The notes beneath the pieces were generated by a model. It worked only from the letters and a program-made list of their open reading frames with translations, was not told the DNA's origin and did no database searches. The translations under genes were made by a program, and so were the position numbers. From positions 1-37,914 of the IMG/VR virus record IMGVR_UViG_3300021960_000209: DNA of 37,914 nucleotides. The stretch is one strand, 5' to 3'. Positions 30,880 through 37,914 of the stretch are shown here, piece after piece (the first letter of the stretch is position 1; every line of letters starts with the position of its first letter). This DNA comes from a virus.

Positions 30880-32670
30880 ATGGAAGCACACGGAATTACT
30901 ATAGATCCTAACAGAGACAGTTTATTTGATCAGCTGGGTATCAAACGATTAAAAGAATCGTACATGATGGATGGCGAGACCAGTCCACAAGAGCGATTTG
31001 CGTATGTCTCTAAGGCATTTGGTAGTAATCCCGATCATGCACAAAGGTTGTATGAGTATAGCTCTAAACATTGGTTGAGCTATTCGACTCCTGTTCTTTC
31101 ATATGGACGGTCTAAGCGTGGTCTTCCTATCTCTTGTTATTTAAATTATATAAATGATACAGCTGAAGGTCTAGTTGAGAACCTATCAGAAACAAATTGG
31201 TTATCTATGATGGGAGGTGGTGTTGGTATCGGTTTTGGTATTCGCTCTGCTGATGACAAGTCTACTGGGGTTATGCCTCATCTTAAAATGTATGATGCCA
31301 GCTCTTTGGCTTATCGTCAAGGTCGTACTCGTAGGGGCAGTTATGCTGCATATCTTAATATTGATCATCCTGATATACTTCTATTTCTCGAAATGCGAAA
31401 GCCAACAGGTGACCAAAACTTCCGCTGTCTTAACATGCACCACGGGATCAATATAACCGACGACTTTATGAGAATCATTGAAAGCTGCATGACAGATCCT
31501 AATGCAGTAGACTCATGGGAATTAAAAGATCCACACACAGGCGAAGTTAGAGAAACTGTGTCCGCTATTGATCTATGGCAACGTATTATAGAGATGAGGA
31601 TGCAAACGGGTGAACCCTATCTACACTTCATTGATACGTCAAATAAACACCTACCACAGTGGTTAAAGGATCAAGGATTAACAGTAAATCAATCTAACTT
31701 ATGTTCGGAAATTATTCTACCAACAAACGGAGACAGAACAGCTGTTTGTTGCTTATCAAGTTTGAATCTCGAGTACTATGATGAGTGGTCACAAGATCCT
31801 CAGTTCTTACATGATGTACTAGAGATGTTAGATAATGTACTACAGACATTTATTAATCACGCACCAGATGCAATTTCACGTGCCCGATATAGTGCCATGA
31901 GAGAAAGATCTGTTGGAGTTGGTGCGCTAGGTTTCCATGCATACCTACAAAAAAGGAACCTGCCATGGGAATCAGCTATTGCGAAGTCACGCAATAAAAT
32001 CATCTTTAAACATATTAGGGAAGGTTTGGACAATGCAAACCGAGAGCTGGCTAAGGTACGTGGGGAAGCTCCTGACGCACAAGGGTATGGAGTGCGTTGT
32101 AGTCATGTTATCGCTGTTGCTCCTAATGCGTCATCGTCTATCATCATGGGCAATACGAGTCCTTCGATTGAACCATGGAGAGCGAACGCATACAGGCAAG
32201 ACACGATCAGCGGGTCGTACCTCAACAAAAATAAATTTTTAGATATTCTATTGAAGAAAAAATGTGATGAAGATCCAAGTTTAGATTATGATAAGATATG
32301 GTCTACGATCATAGCTAATGATGGATCAGTACAACATCTGAAATGTCTTAATGATTATGAGAAGGATGTCTATAAAACAGCTATGGAGATAGATCAACGT
32401 TGGGTGATTGAACATGCTTCAGATCGACAAGAATATATAGATCAGGCACAATCACTCAACGTTTTCTTTCGTCCAAATGCCAATATAAAGTATTTGCATG
32501 CCATTCACTTCATGGCGTGGAAACAAGGCTTGAAGACAATGTATTATTGTAGAAGCGAGAAGATCGGAAAGGCTGATAAGGTATCGAAACAAATTGAACG
32601 AGAAATTATTAAGCAATTAGATATGGTTCAAATTGCGCAAGGTGAGGAGTGTTTGGCATGCGAAGGATAA
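30880..32670 (+). CDS. nrdA: Ribonucleotide reductase class Ia large subunit NrdA, without ATP cone (596 aa)
   Basis: Catalytic residues agree with E. coli NrdA: Cys86 in PISCYLN and Cys290 in AVCCLSS (redox pair), Cys275 and Glu277 in NLCSEIILPT (thiyl radical site), Tyr555-Tyr556 in TMYYC (radical transfer) and CLAC at 591-594 as the C-terminal thiol pair. At 596 aa it is about 160 residues shorter than E. coli NrdA; the N-terminal ATP-cone activity-control domain is absent. It reduces ribonucleotides to deoxyribonucleotides with NrdB at 34.1 kb. Loss of the cone would remove dATP shut-off, which suits a phage that needs large dNTP pools. Confidence 0.95.
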   Translation: MEAHGITIDPNRDSLFDQLGIKRLKESYMMDGETSPQERFAYVSKAFGSNPDHAQRLYEYSSKHWLSYSTPVLSYGRSKRGLPISCYLNYINDTAEGLVENLSETNWLSMMGGGVGIGFGIRSADDKSTGVMPHLKMYDASSLAYRQGRTRRGSYAAYLNIDHPDILLFLEMRKPTGDQNFRCLNMHHGINITDDFMRIIESCMTDPNAVDSWELKDPHTGEVRETVSAIDLWQRIIEMRMQTGEPYLHFIDTSNKHLPQWLKDQGLTVNQSNLCSEIILPTNGDRTAVCCLSSLNLEYYDEWSQDPQFLHDVLEMLDNVLQTFINHAPDAISRARYSAMRERSVGVGALGFHAYLQKRNLPWESAIAKSRNKIIFKHIREGLDNANRELAKVRGEAPDAQGYGVRCSHVIAVAPNASSSIIMGNTSPSIEPWRANAYRQDTISGSYLNKNKFLDILLKKKCDEDPSLDYDKIWSTIIANDGSVQHLKCLNDYEKDVYKTAMEIDQRWVIEHASDRQEYIDQAQSLNVFFRPNANIKYLHAIHFMAWKQGLKTMYYCRSEKIGKADKVSKQIEREIIKQLDMVQIAQGEECLACEG

Positions 32671-32685
32671 TATCACGGAGGCAGT

Positions 32686-33429
32686 ATGTCACATTTCGAA
32701 AGAGCACACGAGATGGCTCAGCTTGCACAAGCAGCATATCTCGATCAAGAAGCAAAGACTGTCTTTGCTAAGTTTGGATATAACAATCACAAATTTTTTG
32801 AAGACGATGGAGCTCAATGTCATATAGGATGGAATCAGAACACTGTGGTCATAGCATTTAGAGGAACAGAACCCAAAGAGATCTCTGATCTTGCAGCTGA
32901 TCTTAATGCATTTCCAAGACCATCTGTAATTGGTGGATTGGTTCACATGGGGTTCCAGAGAGAGTTAGAGAAGTTGTGGGATGAGATTACAGATTGGATG
33001 AGAAATCTGTACGACCCATCTAAACATGACTTATTCATTTGTGGTCACTCGTTAGGGGGAGCAATGGCTACTATATGTGCAGCTAGACTAAAACAATCTG
33101 TAGATGGATTGTATACGTTTGGTTCACCTAGAGTAGGGACAAGAAAATTCCTTAATAATTGTGGTGAAGTAAAACATTATAGGTTTGTAAACAACAATGA
33201 TGTAGTACCAACAGTACCACCTTCGTTCTTATTCTACAAACATCATGGTGAACTATGTTATATCAATGCCAGAGGTCAGTACAGAAAGATGACTACATGG
33301 CAGAGAATAAAAGATAAGTGGAGAGGAAGAGTAGCCTCTTGGAAAAAGTTTAAATTATTTGATGGTTTTGGCGATCATTCAATGGTCAACTATGTCAATG
33401 GTACCAAAATAGATGATAGGAACTATTGA
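32686..33429 (+). CDS. Class 3 lipase-like alpha/beta hydrolase (247 aa)
   Basis: Lipase class 3 type. The nucleophile elbow is CGHSLGGAMA with Ser122, Asp172 in NNNDVVPTVPP, and His231 in GFGDHSMVNY complete the triad. VVIAFRGTEPKE is the conserved strand with the oxyanion region. Family members hydrolyse triacylglycerols or phospholipids. There is no signal peptide, so it stays in the cytoplasm or needs membrane damage to reach its substrate. It lies between nrdA and nrdB, followed by three small membrane proteins, so an envelope or lysis role is possible (inference). Confidence 0.85.
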   Translation: MSHFERAHEMAQLAQAAYLDQEAKTVFAKFGYNNHKFFEDDGAQCHIGWNQNTVVIAFRGTEPKEISDLAADLNAFPRPSVIGGLVHMGFQRELEKLWDEITDWMRNLYDPSKHDLFICGHSLGGAMATICAARLKQSVDGLYTFGSPRVGTRKFLNNCGEVKHYRFVNNNDVVPTVPPSFLFYKHHGELCYINARGQYRKMTTWQRIKDKWRGRVASWKKFKLFDGFGDHSMVNYVNGTKIDDRNY

Positions 33430-33430
33430 T

Positions 33431-33712
33431 ATGTGGGAAATGATCGACAGAATGTTCGGAGACACATTGTGGATCTGGACAGCTATATTAGGTTCTTTGG
33501 TAGGTGCTGCGTTCTTGGCATACTTCAAAGATACCAAAGCGGGTCTATGGGCTTATGCACAATTGGATAAGTTCTTAGACACTCTGGTTGCTAAATTCGG
33601 ATGGACTTGGCTCGAGCAACCAGAAGATTCTTGGAGAAAGAAGTATCCAAAAATCACCAAAAAAATTGACGAGCTTGAGTCCAGAATCAAGGAGTTAGAA
33701 AAAAATGTCTAA
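33431..33712 (+). CDS. Small membrane protein with C-terminal coiled coil (93 aa)
   Basis: ATG 33431 has AGGA about 9 bases upstream and is preferred to ATG 33413, which lies inside the lipase gene. A membrane segment TLWIWTAILGSLVGAAFLAY is followed by an amphipathic part (LDKFLDTLVAKFGWTWLEQ) and a charged coiled coil (KITKKIDELESRIKELEKN). No family is recognised. It overlaps the next gene by 8 nt. With its two small membrane neighbours it may form a membrane complex. Confidence 0.68.
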   Translation: MWEMIDRMFGDTLWIWTAILGSLVGAAFLAYFKDTKAGLWAYAQLDKFLDTLVAKFGWTWLEQPEDSWRKKYPKITKKIDELESRIKELEKNV

Positions 33713-33968
33713 GCGTAACAAAATCATTGCAGCTATAATTGTGATTGTAGCAGTAGGTTTGTATCTCGGAAGAGGTGCAATTCTAGGCACTCTTACAGTT
33801 GAAGCTCCAACACTGGAGAACAATGATGGATCTGCATCATCTGCTGCAACACCAACCGCTCCAGCACCAGCTGCCCCAGCAGCTCCTGCTCCTGCTCCAG
33901 TAGCTCCTGTAGCTGCTCCCGCACCAGCTGCCCCAGCAGCTCCTGCTACAGCTGAGGAAAAGAAATGA
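33705..33968 (+). CDS. Membrane-anchored Pro/Ala-rich protein (87 aa)
   Basis: An N-terminal anchor MSKRNKIIAAIIVIVAVGLY is followed by a short linker and a Pro/Ala-rich tail (about residues 48-82) made of APAAPAAPAPAP-type units, ending EEKK. The Pro/Ala tail should be extended and could span periplasmic space like the linker of TonB. Two 27-base DNA repeats encode part of it. It overlaps its neighbours by 8 and 4 nt. The function is unknown. Confidence 0.65.
   Translation: MSKRNKIIAAIIVIVAVGLYLGRGAILGTLTVEAPTLENNDGSASSAATPTAPAPAAPAAPAPAPVAPVAAPAPAAPAAPATAEEKK
33864..33947 (+). repeat. 27-bp direct repeats in the Pro/Ala-rich gene
   Basis: The 27 bases at 33864-33890 recur exactly at 33921-33947 (both start GCACCAGCTGCCCC). 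They encode Ala-Pro-Ala units. Exact identity suggests recent slippage or duplication, so copy number may vary between related phages. Confidence 0.85.
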
Positions 33969-34126
33969 GCTGGTTAAAAGATCGTGTAAAAGAACGTACG
34001 TCCTGGGACGGAATTGCGTTGATCGCAGCTGGAGGAGCGTTTATTATTCTAGGCCCTCTAGCTAAATTCGTAGCCTATGGTGCCATCGTGTATGGTGCAT
34101 GGACACTCTGGAAAAAGGAAAAGTAA
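33965..34126 (+). CDS. Small membrane protein (53 aa)
   Basis: ATG 33965 overlaps the previous stop (ATGA), and TAA overlaps nrdB's ATG 34126 by one base. The sequence is MSWLKDRVKERTSWDGIAL, then a hydrophobic stretch (LIAAGGAFIILGPLAKFVAY and GAIVYGAWTLW) that can form one long or two short membrane helices, then a basic end KKEK. Charged ends with a Gly-rich hydrophobic core fit a small holin-like protein, but there is no direct evidence. Confidence 0.65.
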   Translation: MSWLKDRVKERTSWDGIALIAAGGAFIILGPLAKFVAYGAIVYGAWTLWKKEK

Positions 34127-35091
34127 TGAGTAAATTGAAGCTACAAGACTCTCGAGATTATTTTAAACCGTTTCATTACCCTTGGGCATATGACGCGTGG
34201 CTGAAGCATGAGCAGTCTCACTGGCTTCATACAGAAGTACCGATGCTGGAAGATGTTAAGGATTGGAAGACTCGACTGACAACAGAAGAGAAATACTTTC
34301 TTACAAACATCTTCCGGTTCTTTACACAATCGGATATTGACGTGGCAGGTGGGTATGTTAAAAACTACCTGCCACAATTTCCTCAACCAGAAGTACGTAT
34401 GATGCTTACTGGTTTCGCTGCTCGTGAAGCTCTTCACATTGCAGCATACTCACATCTTATTGAGTCACTAGGTATGCCTGACTCAACATATAACGAATTC
34501 TTAGAGTACGATGCTATGAGAGAAAAGCATGAGTACTTCCTTAATAAAGTAGACAACGGAGCTCCTCTACCAGTTAAGATGGCAGCTATTAGTGCATTTA
34601 CTGAAGGACTTGCGTTGTTCTCTTCATTCATTATGCTACTGAACTTCCCTCGTCATGGTAAGATGAAGGGTATGGGACAGATAGTAACTTGGTCTATTGT
34701 AGATGAGACTCAGCATGCTGAAGGGATCATCAAGCTATTCAGAACATATGTTGAAGAGAATCTAGAGATATGGAACGATGAGACAAAGTCAGAGATTTAT
34801 ACTATCGCAGAGAAGATGGTAGAGCTAGAAGATAAGTTTGTAGACCTAGCATTTAAGATGGGTAAAGTAGAAGGTTTGCGTGATTATGAGGTCAAAGAGT
34901 ATATTAGATATATAGCAGATAGACGGTTAATAAGTTTGGGTATGAGGGGAATCTTTAAGGTCAAGAAGAACCCATTACCATGGGTTGAAGAAATGATCAA
35001 TGCTCCTACGCACACTAACTTTTTTGAGAACCGTGCAACCGATTACGCAAAAGGAGCTCTCACAGGTGACTGGTCAGACGTCTGGGCTTAA
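34126..35091 (+). CDS. nrdB: Ribonucleotide reductase class Ia small subunit NrdB (321 aa)
   Basis: Diiron-tyrosyl subunit. Asp70, Glu101, His104 and Tyr108 (EALHIAAY) match E. coli Asp84, Glu115, His118 and Tyr122, with the same spacing of 31 between Asp and Glu. Further ligands are in TEGLAL and DETQHAEG. The start is ATG 34126 (MSKLKLQDS), linked to the small membrane gene by TAATG; the in-frame ATG at 34099 is inside that gene. NrdB supplies the radical for NrdA, 1.5 kb upstream, from which it is separated by a lipase and three membrane-protein genes. Confidence 0.95.
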   Translation: MSKLKLQDSRDYFKPFHYPWAYDAWLKHEQSHWLHTEVPMLEDVKDWKTRLTTEEKYFLTNIFRFFTQSDIDVAGGYVKNYLPQFPQPEVRMMLTGFAAREALHIAAYSHLIESLGMPDSTYNEFLEYDAMREKHEYFLNKVDNGAPLPVKMAAISAFTEGLALFSSFIMLLNFPRHGKMKGMGQIVTWSIVDETQHAEGIIKLFRTYVEENLEIWNDETKSEIYTIAEKMVELEDKFVDLAFKMGKVEGLRDYEVKEYIRYIADRRLISLGMRGIFKVKKNPLPWVEEMINAPTHTNFFENRATDYAKGALTGDWSDVWA

Positions 35092-35449
35092 CAATCTTCA
35101 TAAGTATATTAAATATGATAGAGATAGTCTTATTCAAGATTATAAACTAGCCAAAAGACTATACAAACCGTCTACTGATGAAAAACAAATTCCAGCTATA
35201 GTAGGAATGTATGGTTGGAATCTTTTTAATGACTTTACAAAGAAGTATAATCTAGAAAAATATTGTGAGGATGGTAACAGATTACCTATATATCGGAGAT
35301 TTGATAAAGATGATCAAACACCAGACCAATCGGATTCTACTTGGGTAGGTATTGTAGTTGAAGGACATCAAGGATCTGATAGAGTTCTGTTGAAACAATA
35401 TTATGATATTCCATATGAAAAAGCAAAAAGTATTATACTAGGAGGTTAA
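35066..35449 (+). CDS. Degenerate relative of the 36193 2OG oxygenase (127 aa, GTG start)
   Basis: AAGGAG at 35051-35056 supports GTG 35066, inside the end of nrdB. The C-terminal part STWVGIVVEGHQGSDRVLLK and YYDIPYE aligns with HAWIAVVIEGDQ...ERILLRKAYLETPYE of the gene at 36193, and the preceding LFNDFTKKYNL with LFKRLDLKYGL. The segment with HxD in the relative is replaced by RRFDKDDQTPDQSD and the distal-His region is missing. So it seems a shortened paralogue without an iron site, perhaps a partner or regulator. It is not a simple frameshift: the frame is intact. Confidence 0.6.
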   Translation: MTGQTSGLNNLHKYIKYDRDSLIQDYKLAKRLYKPSTDEKQIPAIVGMYGWNLFNDFTKKYNLEKYCEDGNRLPIYRRFDKDDQTPDQSDSTWVGIVVEGHQGSDRVLLKQYYDIPYEKAKSIILGG

Positions 35450-35632
35450 ATGGACGAAGAAGAAGGTTACGTATGCACCAAGTGTGATGCAGAATTTGAT
35501 ATTACTACATTTGAGTATCCCAGTAAAGGAAACGATGAAGTATGGTTTTGTCCTTTTTGTGGCTCAGAATTAGAGGATGAAGACGATGATGAAGATGACT
35601 ACGATGATGACTGGGAAAACAAATACGATTAA
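35450..35632 (+). CDS. Zinc-ribbon protein with acidic tail (60 aa)
   Basis: Two cysteine pairs, YVCTKCDAEF and WFCPFCGSEL, form a classic zinc ribbon, followed by a tail made almost only of Asp and Glu with a few Tyr. The gene is contiguous with the 35066 gene and overlaps the resolvase gene by 26 nt. Similar small zinc ribbons are frequent in T4-like marine phages; they are thought to touch nucleic acids or transcription proteins, but no function is shown here. Confidence 0.72.
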   Translation: MDEEEGYVCTKCDAEFDITTFEYPSKGNDEVWFCPFCGSELEDEDDDEDDYDDDWENKYD

Positions 35633-36218
35633 TTTTGCTGGTATAGATTACAGTACAACTAGTCCTTCGATCTGTATAAAGGTTGAAGACAATTATGACG
35701 TTCACTTCCTAACACAAAAAAAGACTCTTGCAGAAGAATATTGGCACGAGCCATTCTTGTTCTTCGGTAGATATCTTCCAGAACTATATGGTATTCAGAG
35801 ATATAATTATATCTGTAGATGGGCTATGGACATAATTAAAAGTTATGATGTCGAGTGTGTATTCATGGAAGACTATGCGTTCGGAGCTCAAGGTAGAGTT
35901 TTTCATATTGGAGAAAACACAGGCATTCTTAAACAATCTCTGTACCGAAGAGACATACCTTACTACACAATTCCGCCTACAGTAATTAAAAAGTATGCTA
36001 CTGGCAAAGGTAATGCTAATAAGAAAAAGATGCTTGACCATTTTTTGACTTATACTGGAGTAGATGTTCAACAGGTGATGAGCTACACTGGTGACAATCC
36101 TATTAGTGATATTGTAGATAGTTTCTATATATTAGAGTGGGGTTTAAATAATCTTGACGAAGTGGATTGTCCTATCATACAGGAGAGATTTAATGATAAA
36201 GAATATATTACTGCTTGA
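35607..36218 (+). CDS. RuvC-like Holliday-junction resolvase family protein (203 aa)
   Basis: RNase H-like fold with FAGIDYSTTSPSICI (Asp14), CVFMEDYAFGAQG (Glu88) and ISDIVDSFYI (Asp168, Asp171), the acidic set of RuvC-type nucleases. KYATGKGNANKKKML before the last motif is the usual RuvC-like basic segment. T4 uses gp49 (endonuclease VII) to resolve branches before packaging; a RuvC-type enzyme could do that here. ATG 35607 is chosen to limit overlap with the zinc-ribbon gene; ATGs further upstream encode only a Met/Thr-rich extension. It overlaps the next gene by 26 nt. Confidence 0.8.
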   Translation: MTGKTNTINFAGIDYSTTSPSICIKVEDNYDVHFLTQKKTLAEEYWHEPFLFFGRYLPELYGIQRYNYICRWAMDIIKSYDVECVFMEDYAFGAQGRVFHIGENTGILKQSLYRRDIPYYTIPPTVIKKYATGKGNANKKKMLDHFLTYTGVDVQQVMSYTGDNPISDIVDSFYILEWGLNNLDEVDCPIIQERFNDKEYITA

Positions 36219-36684
36219 TGAGTTTATAGAATATGATATATCTGAATTAAGATTGCAATGCAAACAAATAACAGAAAATAATGAAGGTGTACAATTGTGG
36301 TCTAAGTATGGTGGTACAGTTAGATATGATTTAGCTGGACATCCGTATGGTCCTTGTCAAGATTTGTTCAAAAGATTAGATCTTAAATATGGATTGCCAG
36401 AGCAGCACAGGTTGCCTGCTATTCATGTATTTCCTGGTGAAAGTAAACTTCCTATTCACAGAGATCCTGACTCTCATGCATGGATTGCTGTAGTAATAGA
36501 GGGAGATCAGTCTATAGGTTTTTATAATGAAGAAAAGCAATTATTGGAATCAGTAAAATACAAAATAGCATTAACTAATTCTAAAATGCCACATCAAGCT
36601 ATTGGAGACGGTAGAGAAAGAATTCTACTTCGTAAAGCATATCTTGAGACTCCTTACGAAACATTAGTCCAATGTTTTAACTGA
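36193..36684 (+). CDS. 2OG-Fe(II) oxygenase-like / aspartyl hydroxylase-like protein (163 aa)
   Basis: ATG 36193 has AGGAG 7 bases upstream. The motif LPIHRDPDSHAW gives His89 and Asp91, SKMPHQAIGDGRERILL gives distal His134 and Arg140. The compact beta-helix resembles the aspartyl/asparaginyl hydroxylase-like group. The intact triad contrasts with its shortened relative at 35066. The last 31 bases overlap the end of the minus-strand radical SAM gene. The substrate is unknown. Confidence 0.75.
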   Translation: MIKNILLLDEFIEYDISELRLQCKQITENNEGVQLWSKYGGTVRYDLAGHPYGPCQDLFKRLDLKYGLPEQHRLPAIHVFPGESKLPIHRDPDSHAWIAVVIEGDQSIGFYNEEKQLLESVKYKIALTNSKMPHQAIGDGRERILLRKAYLETPYETLVQCFN

Positions 36685-37914
36685 GTACGCTCTCCTCTAA
36701 AGTCAATCATACCTAATACAGATTTAACAAAAAGATTAAGTTTTCTCTCATTATTATTAGCTTTATGCCATATGATTCTACTTTTAGTGAACTCAGTAGA
36801 ACCTTCAATCACATCTTGATTTGTGTGGTACTCAATTGGTATGTTAAGTTTAGATACATACGAAGCCTTCTCAATATCTTTAAACAATTTAATGTAATCA
36901 TAATTTAATTTAATAGTTCTTCCTTGTGTAGGATTATAATCAAGATCGAGCATAATGTTCTTTTGATATTCTACTAGATCGTCATCTCCAACGAACTGGT
37001 TTACTAATCTATAGAATTCTTCCTTGTTGTTAAGGAGATATAGAAACAACACATCTTCTGGCTCAACTCTGACCATCTTATCGTCAAAGATAAATCGAAC
37101 ATGAGTTTTACCATCTCCATGATCTAACAATTCTCTTAGATAATTCGAATATTGATCATTGAAGTGTTTACCTAAAGATTCAGAAATGTAGTCAATCAAT
37201 CCTCTATAGAAGACGTTATAAGGTACACCCTCTATAAATCGCTTATACATAGCAATTTGACGTACCAAAGCAAAGTTATGTAATGCTTGGAGCCATCTAG
37301 TTTCTACGTTCATCGTCACCCAATCATCTTCTGAAAACGTAGAGGTAGATACAATAATATCAGAAACTCTATCAATTAATTCATTGGGATCTGTAAGTAG
37401 TCTGGACTGATCGTATATTACTTTTTTAGTCTTTATTTGCCATAATTGTTTGTACGATGGTTCAGATGCTGGAGCATTAGGAAGTAGATTATACCAGTAC
37501 ACTTTTAGCTCACTGTGGAATCCCCATTCAAATGTTTCACAGAGTGAATCAAACCACTTGTCTGGTGTATCACCAGGCATGCCTAATATCATTTGAGTGT
37601 TAACTGGTATGTTCTTTTCTTTTAGTCTTTGTCCGACTATTTTATTGTAGGTCGATTTGATGTTACCTCTTTTATTAACTTTAAGAACCTCTGGATCAGT
37701 ATGTTGAACTCCTACATTGTATGAGTCTATTAATTTACCATCCCACAACTTCTCTGCTATCTGTATATTTCTCTGCCATGTGTTCTTGGATACACTATAG
37801 AAGAATGCTTTTGGATATCCTGATCTCTGTTTTGCTTTGACAAGATGATCAGAGATATCAAGATCTCTATCTGTAATTCCAAAATTAGCATCAGCATGAA
37901 ACCAGAATGAAGGT
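36654..37914 (-). CDS. B12-binding-type radical SAM protein, C-terminal part (5' end outside window)
   Basis: The minus frame is open to the window edge; before the TTG at 37748 it continues upstream with FHADANFGITDRDLDISDHL and SGYPKAFFYSVSKNTWQRNI, which match the core of radical SAM enzymes of the B12-binding/Elp3-like type (DxNFG..RD, KN). Next come VGVQHTDPEVLKVNKRGN, TQMILGMPGDTPDKW and YNLLPNAPASEPSY, usual downstream motifs. The cysteine motif that binds the iron-sulfur cluster must lie beyond 37914. It is a different radical SAM subfamily from the pair at 12.6-14.7 kb. The substrate is unknown. Confidence 0.8.
   Translation of the reverse strand, partial: PSFWFHADANFGITDRDLDISDHLVKAKQRSGYPKAFFYSVSKNTWQRNIQIAEKLWDGKLIDSYNVGVQHTDPEVLKVNKRGNIKSTYNKIVGQRLKEKNIPVNTQMILGMPGDTPDKWFDSLCETFEWGFHSELKVYWYNLLPNAPASEPSYKQLWQIKTKKVIYDQSRLLTDPNELIDRVSDIIVSTSTFSEDDWVTMNVETRWLQALHNFALVRQIAMYKRFIEGVPYNVFYRGLIDYISESLGKHFNDQYSNYLRELLDHGDGKTHVRFIFDDKMVRVEPEDVLFLYLLNNKEEFYRLVNQFVGDDDLVEYQKNIMLDLDYNPTQGRTIKLNYDYIKLFKDIEKASYVSKLNIPIEYHTNQDVIEGSTEFTKSRIIWHKANNNERKLNLFVKSVLGMIDFRGERTQLKHWTNVS
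36659..36677. terminator. Hairpin at convergent gene ends
   Basis: AAACATT (36659-36665) and AATGTTT (36671-36677) form a perfect 7-bp stem with loop AGTCC, inside the overlap of two convergent genes. A fourth T follows on the plus strand. The AT-rich stem makes it weak as a terminator. Confidence 0.3.

Noticed and set aside
30880-32670. Short NrdA read as a truncated or broken gene
   Set aside because: All catalytic residues and the C-terminal CLAC are present; only the N-terminal ATP cone is missing.
35066-35449. 35066 gene read as a frameshifted pseudogene of the 2OG oxygenase
   Set aside because: One intact frame with a good ribosome site; the HxD region is replaced and not shifted into another frame, as far as I can see.
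1-37914. tRNAs, CRISPR arrays, insertion sequences, integrase or attachment sites
   Set aside because: None seen on reading through; no regularly spaced repeats, transposase motifs or cloverleaf structures.

Overview
The window looks like part of the genome of a marine T4-like myovirus. It carries a T4-type replisome: the clamp-loader pair gp44/gp62, RegA, family B polymerase gp43, UvsX, helicase gp41 and primase gp61. Several genes are typical of T4-like phages of marine bacteria (Hsp20, ThyX, NrdA/NrdB, a MazG-like protein, many 2-oxoglutarate (2OG) oxygenases, twitch radical SAM proteins). The DNA is AT-rich, genes overlap by 1-40 nt, and T4-type late promoter octamers TATAAATA sit in front of virion and lysis genes. 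The spanin pair implies a Gram-negative host. No photosynthesis gene, tRNA, integrase, insertion sequence or CRISPR array is visible. Whether the host is a SAR11-like heterotroph or a cyanobacterium cannot be decided here.

Layout. (1) 1-11.9 kb, replication: gp44 end, a small zinc protein, three tandem SGNH-hydrolase-like paralogues inserted between gp44 and gp62, then gp62, regA, hsp20 (own promoter, leader hairpin and terminator), gp43, a TauD-like protein, MazG-like, uvsX, gp41. (2) 11.9-12.07 kb: a gene-free stretch with a late promoter octamer, several hairpins and an intrinsic terminator, read here as a candidate late non-coding RNA. (3) 12.2-16.1 kb, accessory: small proteins, two tandem radical SAM proteins with N-terminal cysteine clusters, a lipoprotein and a 2OG oxygenase. 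(4) 16.1-24.4 kb, virion-type late genes: a 1141-aa multidomain protein with repeated prohead-protease-like sites, virion structural proteins and small basic proteins. (5) 24.3-26.6 kb, the only complete minus-strand block: cupin, phosphomannomutase, class II aldolase and an unknown protein. (6) 26.6-28.4 kb: lysis genes (overlapping spanin pair, XhlA-like protein) and a 2OG oxygenase. (7) 28.4-36.7 kb, nucleotide metabolism and recombination: primase, thyX, 2OG oxygenase, nrdA, lipase, three small membrane proteins, nrdB, zinc ribbon, RuvC-like resolvase and another 2OG oxygenase. (8) 36.7-37.9 kb, minus strand: the C-terminal part of a B12-binding-type radical SAM protein that runs off the window.

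How it fits together: replication and nucleotide-supply genes make phage DNA (helicase-primase, polymerase, recombinase; RNR and ThyX for dNTPs; MazG for NTP hydrolysis). Late promoters then drive packaging, virion and lysis functions. The accessory genes (five recognisable 2OG oxygenases plus a degenerate relative, three radical SAM proteins, three SGNH-like proteins, a sugar-phosphate cassette, a lipase) point to heavy investment in modifying host or phage molecules, with substrates that cannot be named from sequence alone.
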